From: Prauserella cavernicola
Lineage (GTDB): Bacteria > Actinomycetota > Actinomycetes > Mycobacteriales > Pseudonocardiaceae
DNA length: 64,000 bases
Reading direction: 5' to 3'
Assembly (NCBI RefSeq): GCF_016595675.1
Contig: NZ_JAENJH010000001.1
Coordinates: 744,001-808,000, forward strand
Part shown: piece by piece, positions 50,154 to 60,500 of the stretch
Layout: every line of letters starts with the position of its first letter
Position numbering within the stretch: the first letter of the stretch is position 1
Notes under the pieces: model-generated
What the model was told of the DNA's origin: nothing
The model's database searches: none
Seen by the model: the letters and a program-made list of their open reading frames with translations, nothing else
Translations under genes and position numbers: made by a program

Positions 50154-51890
50154 CTACGGAGCCGGAGCGAGCGGCTGCTGCCAGCCCAGGCGCGCGAGGA
50201 GCCTGCTCGTGGCGGCGTCCGGCTCGCCGCCCATCGAGGCGAGCGCCGCGCGCAGGTCCTCGACCGTCCGGCCGACGCGCTCGGGCTGGTGCTCGGACTG
50301 GAAGAGCAGCAGGGTGCGCCACAGTCCCTCCATGCGCGGCAGCAGCACAAGCCCCCGCCGCAGCGCCCACTCCACTCCGGCGACGTCGCCGCCCGCCATC
50401 GCGAGCTCAGCGGCCCGGCGTACACAGTGGACGCTTCGGGCCCTGAGGTCCTCCATCGCGCCGTCGAGAGCGAGCCGTACCGGCGCGGTGAACCCGGCGG
50501 TGTCGAACAGTTCTCCTCGCACGAGCCCGAGCGCGTTGGTGAGCCTGGCTCGTTCGGTGCTGGGCTCACTGCCACCCGCCAGGTCCAGGAACAGCTGCCA
50601 GTCGACCCGCACCCGGGGCGACAACCTCCAGCCGCCACCGGAGTCCCGCAACCGTGGCGCGCCCGACTCCTCGGCGCCGAGCCAATTGTGCAGGTGGCGC
50701 ACGACATCGGCGGCCGAGTGGCCTGCGACCTCGGCCAGCAGCGAGGCGGACAGGCCTCCCGGCAGAATCGCCGCGGCCGCCACGAGCTGCGCGAGAAACG
50801 GCCGCCGGTCGGGCGGCACGGCGCCGGGGGCCTGGACCTCCAGCGGACCGAGCACCCGCACCTCGGCCTTGGCGGGCGCACGCAGCACCACGGTGCGCTG
50901 GAACCCCGTGCCGCCCTCGCCCTCGGCGAACCAGACGGGCTCCCCTGGTGAGGGAGCGCCGGGGTCGAACGTCGCGGGCACCACCGCGCTGCCCTGCGCG
51001 AGCAGCAGTTCGCCCCGCAGTGTCGCCAGCACGCCGGCGATCGACTCGAACCGCAGACCGAGCGGGCCCAGTTGCGCCTGCCCGTCGGGGCCGACACCCA
51101 CGACCCACCGTGCCGCGTAGGCCTTGCCCGTGCACAACACCACCACGGCTCCGCGCGCGTCCTCGGCGAGGTGGGCGAGCCGGTCGAGATCGGGAGCCGA
51201 CGGCGGCCTGGCCACGATCACCACCAACACGCCCTGGGGCTGGCGCAGGAAAGCCTCCGCGATCGTCACCGCCTCCGCGGCCGAGACGGCCCTGCGGACC
51301 CTGCCGGGGGCAGGGAGCACGACGTCGACGCCGAATCCGGCGAGCAGCACCGTCACCTCCCGGGACCACGGGTTGGTGACCAGCTCGAACGCGATCGCCT
51401 CGAGCAACCGCACCGCCTGCGTCTCGTCCCCGTCCACGGTGACGAGCCCACGCGCCTGCCTCAAATCGACGAGCACGTCGCACTCCTGGACGCGCCCGAG
51501 CGTCACCACGGCGGGGAAGCCCGCGGGCAGGCGACGGTCGGAGCCGAGATCCGCAATGGACAGTGACCACGCCTGCCCCGGCGGCCCGGAGGGGTCCGGC
51601 CGCCAGCGGCCCGGCGGCCGTCCACCGGAACCGCCGAGCCGCAACGCCACGTGGTCGCGGCCGACGAACAGCGCATGCACCGCCGGCGGCTCGCCCCGGG
51701 CCAGTTCGCCCAGCGCGGCCGCGGTGAGCGCCGAGGCGCGGACGTCGCGCATCACCCACGCTCCCGCCAGCAGCTCGGGCCGAGGGAGCGGCCGTCTCCA
51801 CCGGCGCCACAGTGGCGGCCCGGCGGCGATCGCGAGCCCGAGCAGCGCGCCGCCCACGGCGAGGCAGGCGAACAGCAGTGGCGCGGTCAC
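50154..51890 (-). CDS. Membrane-anchored protein with SARP/BTAD-like C-terminus
   Basis: A 578-residue protein. One N-terminal helix (LLFACLAVGGALLGLAIAAG) is followed by a basic stop-transfer (RRWRRP). A long central alpha/beta part shows ATPase-like strands (VVTLGRVQECDVLVDLRQAR; VLVVIVARPPSAPDLDRLAH; GAVVVLCTGKAYAARWVVG) without a Walker A. The C-terminal about 230 residues match a SARP winged helix plus BTAD helices (AEVRVLGPLEVQAPGAVPPD; GWRLSPRVRVDWQLFLDLAG). It starts at a GTG overlapping the SseB-like gene. Such a DNA-binding-like module on a membrane anchor is known from type VII secretion-linked loci, but its function is open. Confidence 0.75.
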   Translation of the reverse strand: MTAPLLFACLAVGGALLGLAIAAGPPLWRRWRRPLPRPELLAGAWVMRDVRASALTAAALGELARGEPPAVHALFVGRDHVALRLGGSGGRPPGRWRPDPSGPPGQAWSLSIADLGSDRRLPAGFPAVVTLGRVQECDVLVDLRQARGLVTVDGDETQAVRLLEAIAFELVTNPWSREVTVLLAGFGVDVVLPAPGRVRRAVSAAEAVTIAEAFLRQPQGVLVVIVARPPSAPDLDRLAHLAEDARGAVVVLCTGKAYAARWVVGVGPDGQAQLGPLGLRFESIAGVLATLRGELLLAQGSAVVPATFDPGAPSPGEPVWFAEGEGGTGFQRTVVLRAPAKAEVRVLGPLEVQAPGAVPPDRRPFLAQLVAAAAILPGGLSASLLAEVAGHSAADVVRHLHNWLGAEESGAPRLRDSGGGWRLSPRVRVDWQLFLDLAGGSEPSTERARLTNALGLVRGELFDTAGFTAPVRLALDGAMEDLRARSVHCVRRAAELAMAGGDVAGVEWALRRGLVLLPRMEGLWRTLLLFQSEHQPERVGRTVEDLRAALASMGGEPDAATSRLLARLGWQQPLAPAP

Positions 51891-52792
51891 CGCGCGCCGT
51901 CCGGTTCCAGGCCGGTGAAGAGATCCAGCAGCACGTCGCCGGGCAGGATGAGCTCGGTTCGTGCGCCCGGGTCGAAGCACAGGGCGTGGTCGGGCCCCGG
52001 CCAGCGGGCCAGCAACAGCACGAACGGCACCTCGACGTGGTGCCGCCGCGGACCACTGGTCGCCTCCAGTCCCGCGCGCGAGCTGAACACCGGCACCAGC
52101 GGCGAGTCCCGCGGACCGACGGTGAGCCACGGGAGCTCGCGGGCGAGCTCGGCACCGGAGACCTCCCGCTCGGTGGGGACGAACACGGTGGAGTCGAGCA
52201 ACAGCGCCAGGAACGCGTCGGTGTCCTGCCGGTCCGCGGCGTCCCACAGCGCGGACTGCAGCGCGCCCGCGGGCGAATCCGTACCCGCCCCCTGCTCCGC
52301 GCCGAGCTCGTCGAGACAGCTCTGCCGCAACAGACTCACGATGTTCTCCGTCATGGAGTCGGCGAGGGCCTCCACCGGCACGATCTCGTCCTGGCCCTCG
52401 CGCAGCTGGGTCACGGAATCCACCGGCAGGGACACCGAGATCGGCGAGCCGGGGTTGACCGCGAGGTGACGGGCCGGGTCCTCCCATCGTGCGCGCAACG
52501 ACGGCAGATCTGTGTCGTTGTGCCCCCGCGCCAGCCCGCCCAGGCTCCACGCCAACGTCTCCGCAGAGGTATAGACCATAACGTGTTCCCGGGACAGCGG
52601 AATCCGCCTCGTCAGGCTCTCCCAGTCGGCGGTGTCGGGCGCCGGCAGGACCGGCAGCAGCAACGGGCTGCGCAGCAGCAGATTCGCGTACTCCGCTCCG
52701 TCACCGGTTTCGAGCGCGGCGACCATCGCCCGCTCGGCGTCGTTCGCCGGCTCCCACGACATGTCCACCGGGCCATCACCGTCCTCTGTCAC
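51887..52792 (-). CDS. SseB-like protein with two SseB-type domains
   Basis: About 301 residues. The first domain begins WEPANDAERAMVAALETGDG and includes LLRSPLLLPVLP and HVMVYTSAETLAWSL. The second repeats the layout: LWDAADRQDTDAFLALLLDS, TVFVPTEREVSGAELARELP, then VPVFSSRAGLEATS. Both end in strands typical of the SseB N-terminal domain found beside secretion genes. GTG 52792 was chosen without a clear ribosome site; ATG 52762 is nearly as good. It is divergent from the AAA+ gene across 44 bp and coupled by GTGA to the membrane-BTAD gene. Confidence 0.75.
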   Translation of the reverse strand: MTEDGDGPVDMSWEPANDAERAMVAALETGDGAEYANLLLRSPLLLPVLPAPDTADWESLTRRIPLSREHVMVYTSAETLAWSLGGLARGHNDTDLPSLRARWEDPARHLAVNPGSPISVSLPVDSVTQLREGQDEIVPVEALADSMTENIVSLLRQSCLDELGAEQGAGTDSPAGALQSALWDAADRQDTDAFLALLLDSTVFVPTEREVSGAELARELPWLTVGPRDSPLVPVFSSRAGLEATSGPRRHHVEVPFVLLLARWPGPDHALCFDPGARTELILPGDVLLDLFTGLEPDGAR

Positions 52793-52836
52793 CAATACAA
52801 ACCCGGTGACGCAAGGGCAGGGTATGGTCGGCGACG

Positions 52837-54519
52837 ATGCCAAGGACCTTGCTCGTCGCACCGGGTCAACGCGGTGCGCACTCCTCGATCACCGAGGCGC
52901 TCGAGGCCGCCGACGACGGTGCGGTCATCTCGGTGAGCGCCGGCGAGTACGAAGAGACCCTGCCGGTGCGGGGCCGGGACGTCACGATCGCCGCCCGCGA
53001 GAACGGCACCGTCACGATCACGCCGATGCCGCGCGACGAGCCCGTGGTCTCCGCCGTCGGCGCCAGGGTGACGCTGTCCGGACTCGTCCTGCGTTCGGGA
53101 GACCGCCCGGCCGTCGAGGTCCGCGGCGGCACCGCCCGCGTCACCGACTGCGAGGCGTCGGCGGGCCACGCGGCCGCGATCAGCGTCACGGCCGGTGCCG
53201 ACGTGGAGATCACGGGCACGCGGGTCACCGGAGGGCAGGTCGGGCTCGTCGTCGAGGAGTCCGACGCGGTCATCGATCGGTGCGAGGTGCGAGACATCGC
53301 CGACGACGCCGTGATCCTGCGCCTCGGCGCGCAGGCCACCGTGCGCCATTCCACAGTGGCAGGCTGCGGGTTCCGCGGCATCTACCTGTACCAGGCAGGC
53401 GGCTCGCGAGTGGAGCGCTGCGACATCTCGCACACGGGCGACGCGGGCATCGCCGTCGCCGACCAGACCTTCCCCGTGATCGACGAGTGCTGGGTACACG
53501 ACACCCAGGGCCCCGGCATCACCGTGGGCCGAGGGTGCGGCGGAACGGTGCGCAACTGCCGCGTGGAGAACACCGCGGCGCCGGGCATCCACGTCGACGC
53601 CGACGCCAGAACCGAGATCACGCAGGACTCCGAGGGTCCCTCCACGCCGCAGGTCGGCGCCGCGAAGGCGACGGCGGGCAGGCAGGACGCCGAACAGGTG
53701 GAGAAACTGCTGGCCGAGCTCGACGGCATGATCGGGCTCGCCGGGGTGAAGCGCGAGGTGCGCGCACTCATCGACGAGCTGCAGGTCAACGAGTGGCGGC
53801 GCAGCGAGGGCCTCAGCGTCGGCGCGGTGAGCAACCACCTGGTGTTCGCGGGCGCACCCGGCACCGGCAAGACCACGGTGGCCCGGACCTACGGCAAGCT
53901 GCTCAAGGCACTGGGCGTGCTGCCGAACGGCAACTTCCGGGAGGTCTCGCGGCGCGACCTGGTGGGCCAGTACATCGGGCACACGGCGGAGAAGGCCGCG
54001 TCGGTGTTCGACGAGGCGCGCGGCGGCGTGCTGTTCATCGACGAGGCCTACACGCTCTCGCGTTCGGGTGGCAGCGGCGCCGACTTCGGCCAGGAGGCCA
54101 TCGACACGCTCGTGAAGCTCATGGAGGACCACCGCGACGAGGTGGCCGTGATCGTCGCGGGCTACACCGGCGAGATGCTGGAGTTCCTCGACGCCAACCC
54201 GGGTCTGGCATCGAGGTTCGCCAAGAACATCGAGTTCGAGAACTACAGCCCCGAGCAGCTGGTGAAGATCAGCGGCCGCATCGCGGGCGGCGACGACTAC
54301 CGGCTCACCGGCGATCTCGACGCGGCACTGCTCGAATGGTTCGCCCACGTGGAGCGCGACGACAACTTCGGCAACGCGCGCGAGGCGCGCAAGCTCCTGG
54401 AGCGGATGCGTAAATCGCAGTCGACGCGCCTGCGGGGCCTCGGCCGCAGGCCGAGCAGGAACGACCTGCTCACGCTGACCCTGGACGACCTGCTGGACGC
54501 GATCCGCCAGGACGACTGA
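52837..54519 (+). CDS. Parallel beta-helix fused to EccA/CbbX-type AAA+ ATPase
   Basis: A 560-residue protein. Residues about 1-265 are pectate-lyase-like right-handed beta-helix coils with regular VxxN/VxxC turns (VTDCEASAGHAAAISVTAGA; IDRCEVRDIADDAVILRLGA; VERCDISHTGDAGIAVADQT). Residues about 290-560 form an AAA+ module: IGLAGVKREVRALIDELQVN, Walker A AGAPGTGKTTVA, GQYIGHTAEKAA, Walker B GGVLFIDEAYTL, arginine-finger region NPGLASRFAKNIEF and sensor-2 NARE. This is the CbbX/SpoVK/EccA clade; EccA works with type VII secretion substrates. The beta-helix probably recognises a partner, possibly the giant convergent protein. Confidence 0.85.
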   Translation: MPRTLLVAPGQRGAHSSITEALEAADDGAVISVSAGEYEETLPVRGRDVTIAARENGTVTITPMPRDEPVVSAVGARVTLSGLVLRSGDRPAVEVRGGTARVTDCEASAGHAAAISVTAGADVEITGTRVTGGQVGLVVEESDAVIDRCEVRDIADDAVILRLGAQATVRHSTVAGCGFRGIYLYQAGGSRVERCDISHTGDAGIAVADQTFPVIDECWVHDTQGPGITVGRGCGGTVRNCRVENTAAPGIHVDADARTEITQDSEGPSTPQVGAAKATAGRQDAEQVEKLLAELDGMIGLAGVKREVRALIDELQVNEWRRSEGLSVGAVSNHLVFAGAPGTGKTTVARTYGKLLKALGVLPNGNFREVSRRDLVGQYIGHTAEKAASVFDEARGGVLFIDEAYTLSRSGGSGADFGQEAIDTLVKLMEDHRDEVAVIVAGYTGEMLEFLDANPGLASRFAKNIEFENYSPEQLVKISGRIAGGDDYRLTGDLDAALLEWFAHVERDDNFGNAREARKLLERMRKSQSTRLRGLGRRPSRNDLLTLTLDDLLDAIRQDD

Positions 54520-54529
54520 GCACAAGGCG

Positions 54530-57500
54530 TCACCTCGTCGCTCCGTACGCCAGTTCGGCGAGTTCCCGGTGCACCAGCACCCACTGGCCGTGCACCCAGG
54601 CCGACGGGTGGAACACGTGGTCGTCGAGCAACCCCAGCATGGTCCGCTCGTCGGGGTGGCCGGCGAGCGCGGAGCGGAACCGGAGCTCGGCCTCGGCCGC
54701 GTCGGCGCCGGGAACCTTGGCGTCGCGCATGGATCCGGGCTGGAACGGGTAGAGGTCGACGCCACTCCTGGTGCGATGCAATCCGTGGGCGCGGAGGAAT
54801 TCCGCCACCACGGGCGACGCCAGCCGCAGCCGCGTGAGCGCACGCTCGTCCACGGTGACCTTGTCCTGGACAGTCCGCGGGTGACGGTCCGGGTCGGGAT
54901 TGCCGCCGGGCACCGTCTCGGGGCGCGGACTCGTACTCCCCGCCCGGGTGCCGACCAGGGTGCCGAGCTGGTCGTCCCAGTGCTCGCTCAGGACGTCCGA
55001 CAGCTCGAGGCCCCGCGCCGACACCCGTTCCCCGGTGAGCCGCAGCGCCCGGCGCAGCAGGACCGACTCGTCGCCCGGCGCCTGAACGGCGTAGTGGTGC
55101 AGTGCCAGTAACTGGCTCCTGGCGCGCGGATCCGTCAGCTGCCGGAAGGTCGCGGCGAACTCGTCGGGCAGAGCGCCGGAATCGCCGCGCACTCCGGCGG
55201 TCCAGAACGACAATGCGTTCTGGACTGTGTCGAACCGAGTCCGCTCGTCGAGGAAGGGCAGGTACTGCTCCGAGGGTGGCCGTGCGTTCACCGCGCTCAC
55301 CGGGTAGGGCCCCACGCTGTTGTCGTCGTCGAGCACGATCGGACGCCCCTGACCGTCGACAATGGCGGCCACGACCTCGGGGGGACCGTCCTCTGTTTCA
55401 CGGAGCAAGGTCCAGAGGTCCCCCTGAGGGGAGCGCAGCCTGCCGCCTTCGACGTACAGCGGCCTGAACCCGGCGCCGTCAGCACGCGCCACGATGGCCC
55501 TCGCGCCGGCTCCCGCGCGAGCCAGGATGCCGCTGAGTTGGTGCGTCAGGGACCTGCTCCGCCACGCCCAGCTCGACCTCGAACCGGTTCGGACGTCGTC
55601 GGCGGAGAACACGGTCTGGAACCGCACGCCGCGGACGTCGGCCATCCGGCCGAAGACCCCGGCCTCCACGCCGATCGGGCGGTCGCGGTCTCCTCTGGCG
55701 AAGCCGTCCGTAACCGGTTCCAGGCTGGTGCGCGAGTCCAGGATGCCCGGGCCTGCCAGGAAGAGCTCGGGTTCGTAGACGTAGGTCCGCTCCTGCTCGC
55801 TCAGGGGAGCGAGCCCGCCCGGTTCACCCACCGGTGCGCCGACGGTCACCTCCACCCCGTCGGCACCGGTCACACCGGAATCCCAGTGCGCGTCGAACAC
55901 CGGGCCGGAGTTCAGCCGCGCCCACGTCACCGGGACGCGTCCGGCCAGGTCCTCGCGATCGCGGAACCCGAGCTCGCTGATTCGATCGTCGAGGTCCGCG
56001 AACCAGGGCCAGATGGCGTCCAGGTCGTCGGTCCCTCCCGCGAGATAGCGATGATGGGGCGTCGTCGAGAGCCGGGTGAACAACGTCCGCGCCGACTCGG
56101 CGTCAAGCCCCCGCGGCCACTGCCGGAGCAACCACGTCTCCATTTCCACGCCGTCCCGGGCCGCAGCGGTTTCGACGCCGTACAGGACATGCTTCAGTGC
56201 GTACGGATCGCCTCGCGCGGCCTCGACCATCGCCCGGAACCACGACCGCGCGGCTGGCTCGCCCAGCCCGCGGGCGAACGCGAGGATCGGCTCCGCGTCC
56301 TTCGCCGCTCTCGACACCGGAACGTCGCGGCTCCACTGGTCGGCGAGCTCCTGCTTCAGAGTGCTGCCGCGTGCCTCGGCCCTGGCTTCGGTGAGCCGCA
56401 GGGCCCGGTCCAGCAGCCTCCCGGCCGGGAGGCCCTCGGCGGCCGCCGCCCGCGCGGCGTGCTCGGCCAGTTCCACCAACCGGCTTCGCGCGCTCACCTC
56501 GGTCAGGCCCGCGAAGAGGTCGGTGAACTCCGCGGGCACGCCCACCGGGATTGCCAGCGTGCCCGCGACCAACGCGCCGGCGAGATCAGGGTGGGCCCCG
56601 ATGGCGCGATAGGGCTCCGAGGGCGGCCGGGCGTTCACGGGGCTGACGAACGCGTCCCGGTTGACCAACGGGTTGCCATCAGCGTCCACGGCCAGCACCA
56701 CGAGCTGCCACGGATGCGTGGCGGGGCTCGGAAACACGGGTTTGCCCTGTCGGTCGGTCGAGGTCGCCGTGATCCGCCCACCCTCGTTGAACCAGGCGAC
56801 GAACTCGTACGGTGGAGTCACTCCCCGCCGGAGCGCGACGTCCGCGGCCTCGGGCCTCGTCCCGTCGGGCAGCCTGGCCACGAGTGCCTTCGCGCCAGGG
56901 CCGGCGACCTTCAGCACGCGGGACAGCCACGCCCGGTCGTCGCGCAGGCCGAGGTCCTCCAGGCTCGTCCGGCCCCGGCCGTGCCCGACGGGTGGTCCGT
57001 GCTGGATGAGCGTCTGGAACCGGGCCCCGGTGACGTCCGCGACGCGGCCGAAGACCCCGACCTCCCTGCGGTAGGGGCGGTCCAGCTCTCCGGCGTGGAA
57101 GCCGTCTTCCGTGGGGAGCAGACCGTACGCGGGCCGGTGATCGCGGCCCGGCGCTCCGGCGAGGAACCGTTCGACCGGATACTCGCCATAGGCGCCCCGC
57201 ACGGCTCGCACCCCTCCGGGCTCGAGCGGCGGAACTCCCACGTTGACGTCGACTCCGTCTGCTCCGGCGACGCCGATGGCGAGCCCACTTTCCCCTGGCA
57301 GCAGGTAGGCGGCGCTGTTGCGCAGGACCCACAGTTGCGGATTCGCGGTGTCGAGCGCCTGCCGCTGGTCATCGGGCAGCGTCGCGAGATCAGCACTCGC
57401 CCTGTCCTGGAGCCGTTGGTCGAGCCGCGCCACGTCCTGCTCGGTCGCTCCCGGGGCCGGCTCGTGGTGGTCGACCGTCCGAATAGGACCAGGTGAGGTC

Positions 57501-60500
57501 GCAGCGTCCGCGGCGGCACCGCTCCAGTCGCGCGCCTGGCGGGCCAGCACCGTCTCCGTGGACGTCGCGGTCCAGGTCGCGGTGGATCCGATGCCGGTGA
57601 TGGCGTCGGCCAGCCTGACCGGGTCGCCGTCCACCGCCGCCGCCAGCGCGCGCAGCTGCAACCGGGCGTCGCGGTCGCGCAGGCCGAGGTACAGGGTCGC
57701 GGACTCGGACACCCGCAGTGCGGCTTCGGTCGAGGACGGCGGACGCAGCACGTCCGCGAGGTCGGCGTCCGGGTGCTCGTCCCGCTGGATACCGCGCAAC
57801 CTCTCCCACCAGCGAACCCGCTCATCGAGCGGCAGCGCCTCCAGCACCGCCGGCGTCGGCGGGCGGGCGCTCAGCGCTCCGCGGGGCGCTCCTGGCACGG
57901 GCACCGGCCGGGCCGCGGCGTCGGCCACCAGTACCTCGACGGTGCTCACGCCCGCGGAGCGCTCGTCATCCGGCAGGCGGTCGCTCTCGGTGCGCGCCAC
58001 CGGATCGACGAAGACGACACCGCGTCGTCCGTGGTAGGCGCCGAGCACGTACGGCTCCTGCCCGTCCCCGCGCAGCGCGATCACGGCGGACGCACGCGCC
58101 CCCGCACCGGTCAGCACGGCGCGGATCGTGTCGGTGGAGGACTCGAGCAGAGCGGCTCCCTCGCCAGGCCGCAGCGACTGCCACCGGCTCCCGAACCGGT
58201 CCTCGAGTGTGCCGAACCGGTCGGCATTCAGCGTGACTGCCTGACTCGCGACGCCGTCGGTGTCGGACTCGCCGAGGATCGGCGGGGCGGCCAATGCCGG
58301 GTGCCCGTTCATCGTCCGCAGCAGCGCCAAGGTCGCGGGAAGCGGCAATCCCCCCGACGACCGCAGGGAGTCCGGCCACGACAGCGTCACCAGATCGAAC
58401 GCGTCGTGCGCTGACAGTTCCGGCTCCTGCCCCGGTGCCAGCTCGCGCTGACGGGCGACCCGCTCGGCGAGGATCTCCCCCGCCAGTCGCTCGACCTCGC
58501 TGGGTTTGACCGCCCGATCGAGTGTCCCGAGCAACGCCAGTTCCCTGACCAGACCGCCGGCGAGCGGAGCGTTCGCGACGACCGCGTCGACCCCGCGCCG
58601 GGACTCGGCCCCCAGGTTCGCCACCAGCGGGGCGGCGTCCGCGCGCAGCCGATCCGCCGTGTCCGGAGTGGACGCACCGGCGAGCTGGTGCGCGATCAGC
58701 TCCAGCTGCGCCAGCCGGCCCGCGACCGCGCGGATGTCGCGAGGCGTGCGCGACCACCACCCGCCCGCGCGTGCCCCGGCCTCGGCGACGCCGTGCGCCA
58801 GCGCCCGGCCCAGCAGGCGCGGTTCGATTCCATTCGCGACCTGGACCGTGACTTCCGGGTGTCCCCGCTTGCGCTCGACGGACCCGGTCGAGAAAGCACC
58901 ATCCGGCAGCTCGCTCTCGTGCACGAAGATCACCACGATCTCCTGGAAACCGACGCGGCCGACCCGGCCGGGGCGAGGAACTCGGTAGGCGTGGTCCACG
59001 AGACGTGCGGGGTGATGACCTTCCCAGGCCGACCGTACGAAACGATCGGGAGCGGCACCTCCGGTCGCCTCCGGGTCGAGTGGCACCACCAACCCGAGTT
59101 CGCCGACGGCGCGGATCACGTCGTCCTCACCGATCCGGTGGCTGCCGAAACCGCTCTCCCAGGCGGAGTTCTCCGGCGCCGGGCCCTGCTCCGCGGGAAC
59201 GGCCACGACACCGTCGGCGGCGGGCCGCCCTCCCCAGTCGCCGCCGGTCGCGTTCGGGGCGGCCTGGTCGCGGATCATCGCCGTCAGCGACGGCCGGGCT
59301 CCGGCGTCGTCGACGCCTCGCCTGCCCGTGGCGTCACGATCACGGGGATCCGGGCGCACGTCGGCGTCTTTCGGCGCCGAAGGTCCGGGCGGAATCGGAG
59401 GCGGGGTCAACGGCGGGACCGGCGGTTCGGGGACCGAGTAGGACCACGGCGTCGTGTCCGGGGTGCGGTCCACCCCGAGCGCGTCGGTGAGCGCGGTGAC
59501 ATCTCGGTCGATCTCCGTGGCGATCTCGGCGAGCGTGCGGGAGTAGAAGAGCGCGACCTGATCGCGCAGCGGCGACAGCGGAGCGCCGTCCCAGTTGATC
59601 AGGAACCGCAACAGCTCACCGGTGAGGAACTCGCCGCGGTTGTGCCAGGCCTGGGCGGTCACTCCGGTCGCGGCGGCGCCGACCGAGACGGCGAGCTGGG
59701 TGGAGACACCCGCCACGTCGAACGGCGTGCCGTCACCGGTACGCAGCCCCGCCTGCGTGGTGCGGCGGACCATGCCCGTCGCCGCGCCGGGGCCCAGCTC
59801 GGCCAGCGCGAGCGTCCCGCGGCCCGGCACGCCGGTCGGCCCCTCGTGGTAGACGCTCACGAGCTTGCGCAGCTGGTCGGTGATCCCGGTGTAGCCCTCG
59901 GCCGCGTCGGTGGGGCTCAGCAGGATGAGCGCGTGGGTGTCGCCACCGTTGGGCAGCAACATCGACGGCATCCCCGGGATCCAGGGCAGCACCCGCACCA
60001 CCATCTCCTGCCGGTGCTTCGCCTGCGCCTTCGAGCCGAGTTCGTAGGGCCCGGGACGGCCGACCTTGTCGATGAACAGGCGCAGCTCGCCGCGGCCGAG
60101 GACCCCGGCCTCCGCCAGGTGCGGGACCGCGCGGGCCAGCTCGCCGGACGCGGCGTGCTCGAGGAAGCCATCCACCAGGGAACGCGGAGACGCCTCCGTC
60201 GACTCGCTGCGCTGGAGGTACCAGTCCTGCCGCTGCGCGGGCAGCACTCCGGGAGCGCGCTCGGCCAGCCGGGCGGCTCCGCTGATCGCGCCGTGCAGTT
60301 CGCGCATCGCGAGCTGCACGGTGTCGTCCATCACCGCGGGCACCGCCGTGTCGTCGCCGATCGCCCTGAGGGCGTTCTGCGCCGTCTTCTCGGCCCCCGA
60401 CCGCACCGTGATCGCCCTCGCTCCCCCGTCGAGCACCGACTGGACCACCCCGACACCGTCGCGGATGGCGTCGGCGGGTTCACCCGCCGCTGAGGACACC

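Noticed and set aside
58000..58330. Papain-like (Tox-PL/glutamine deamidase) toxin domain in the giant protein
   Set aside because: The YHGRRGVVFVDP strand fits, but the expected catalytic Cys near the domain start is not visible, so an active toxin cannot be claimed.
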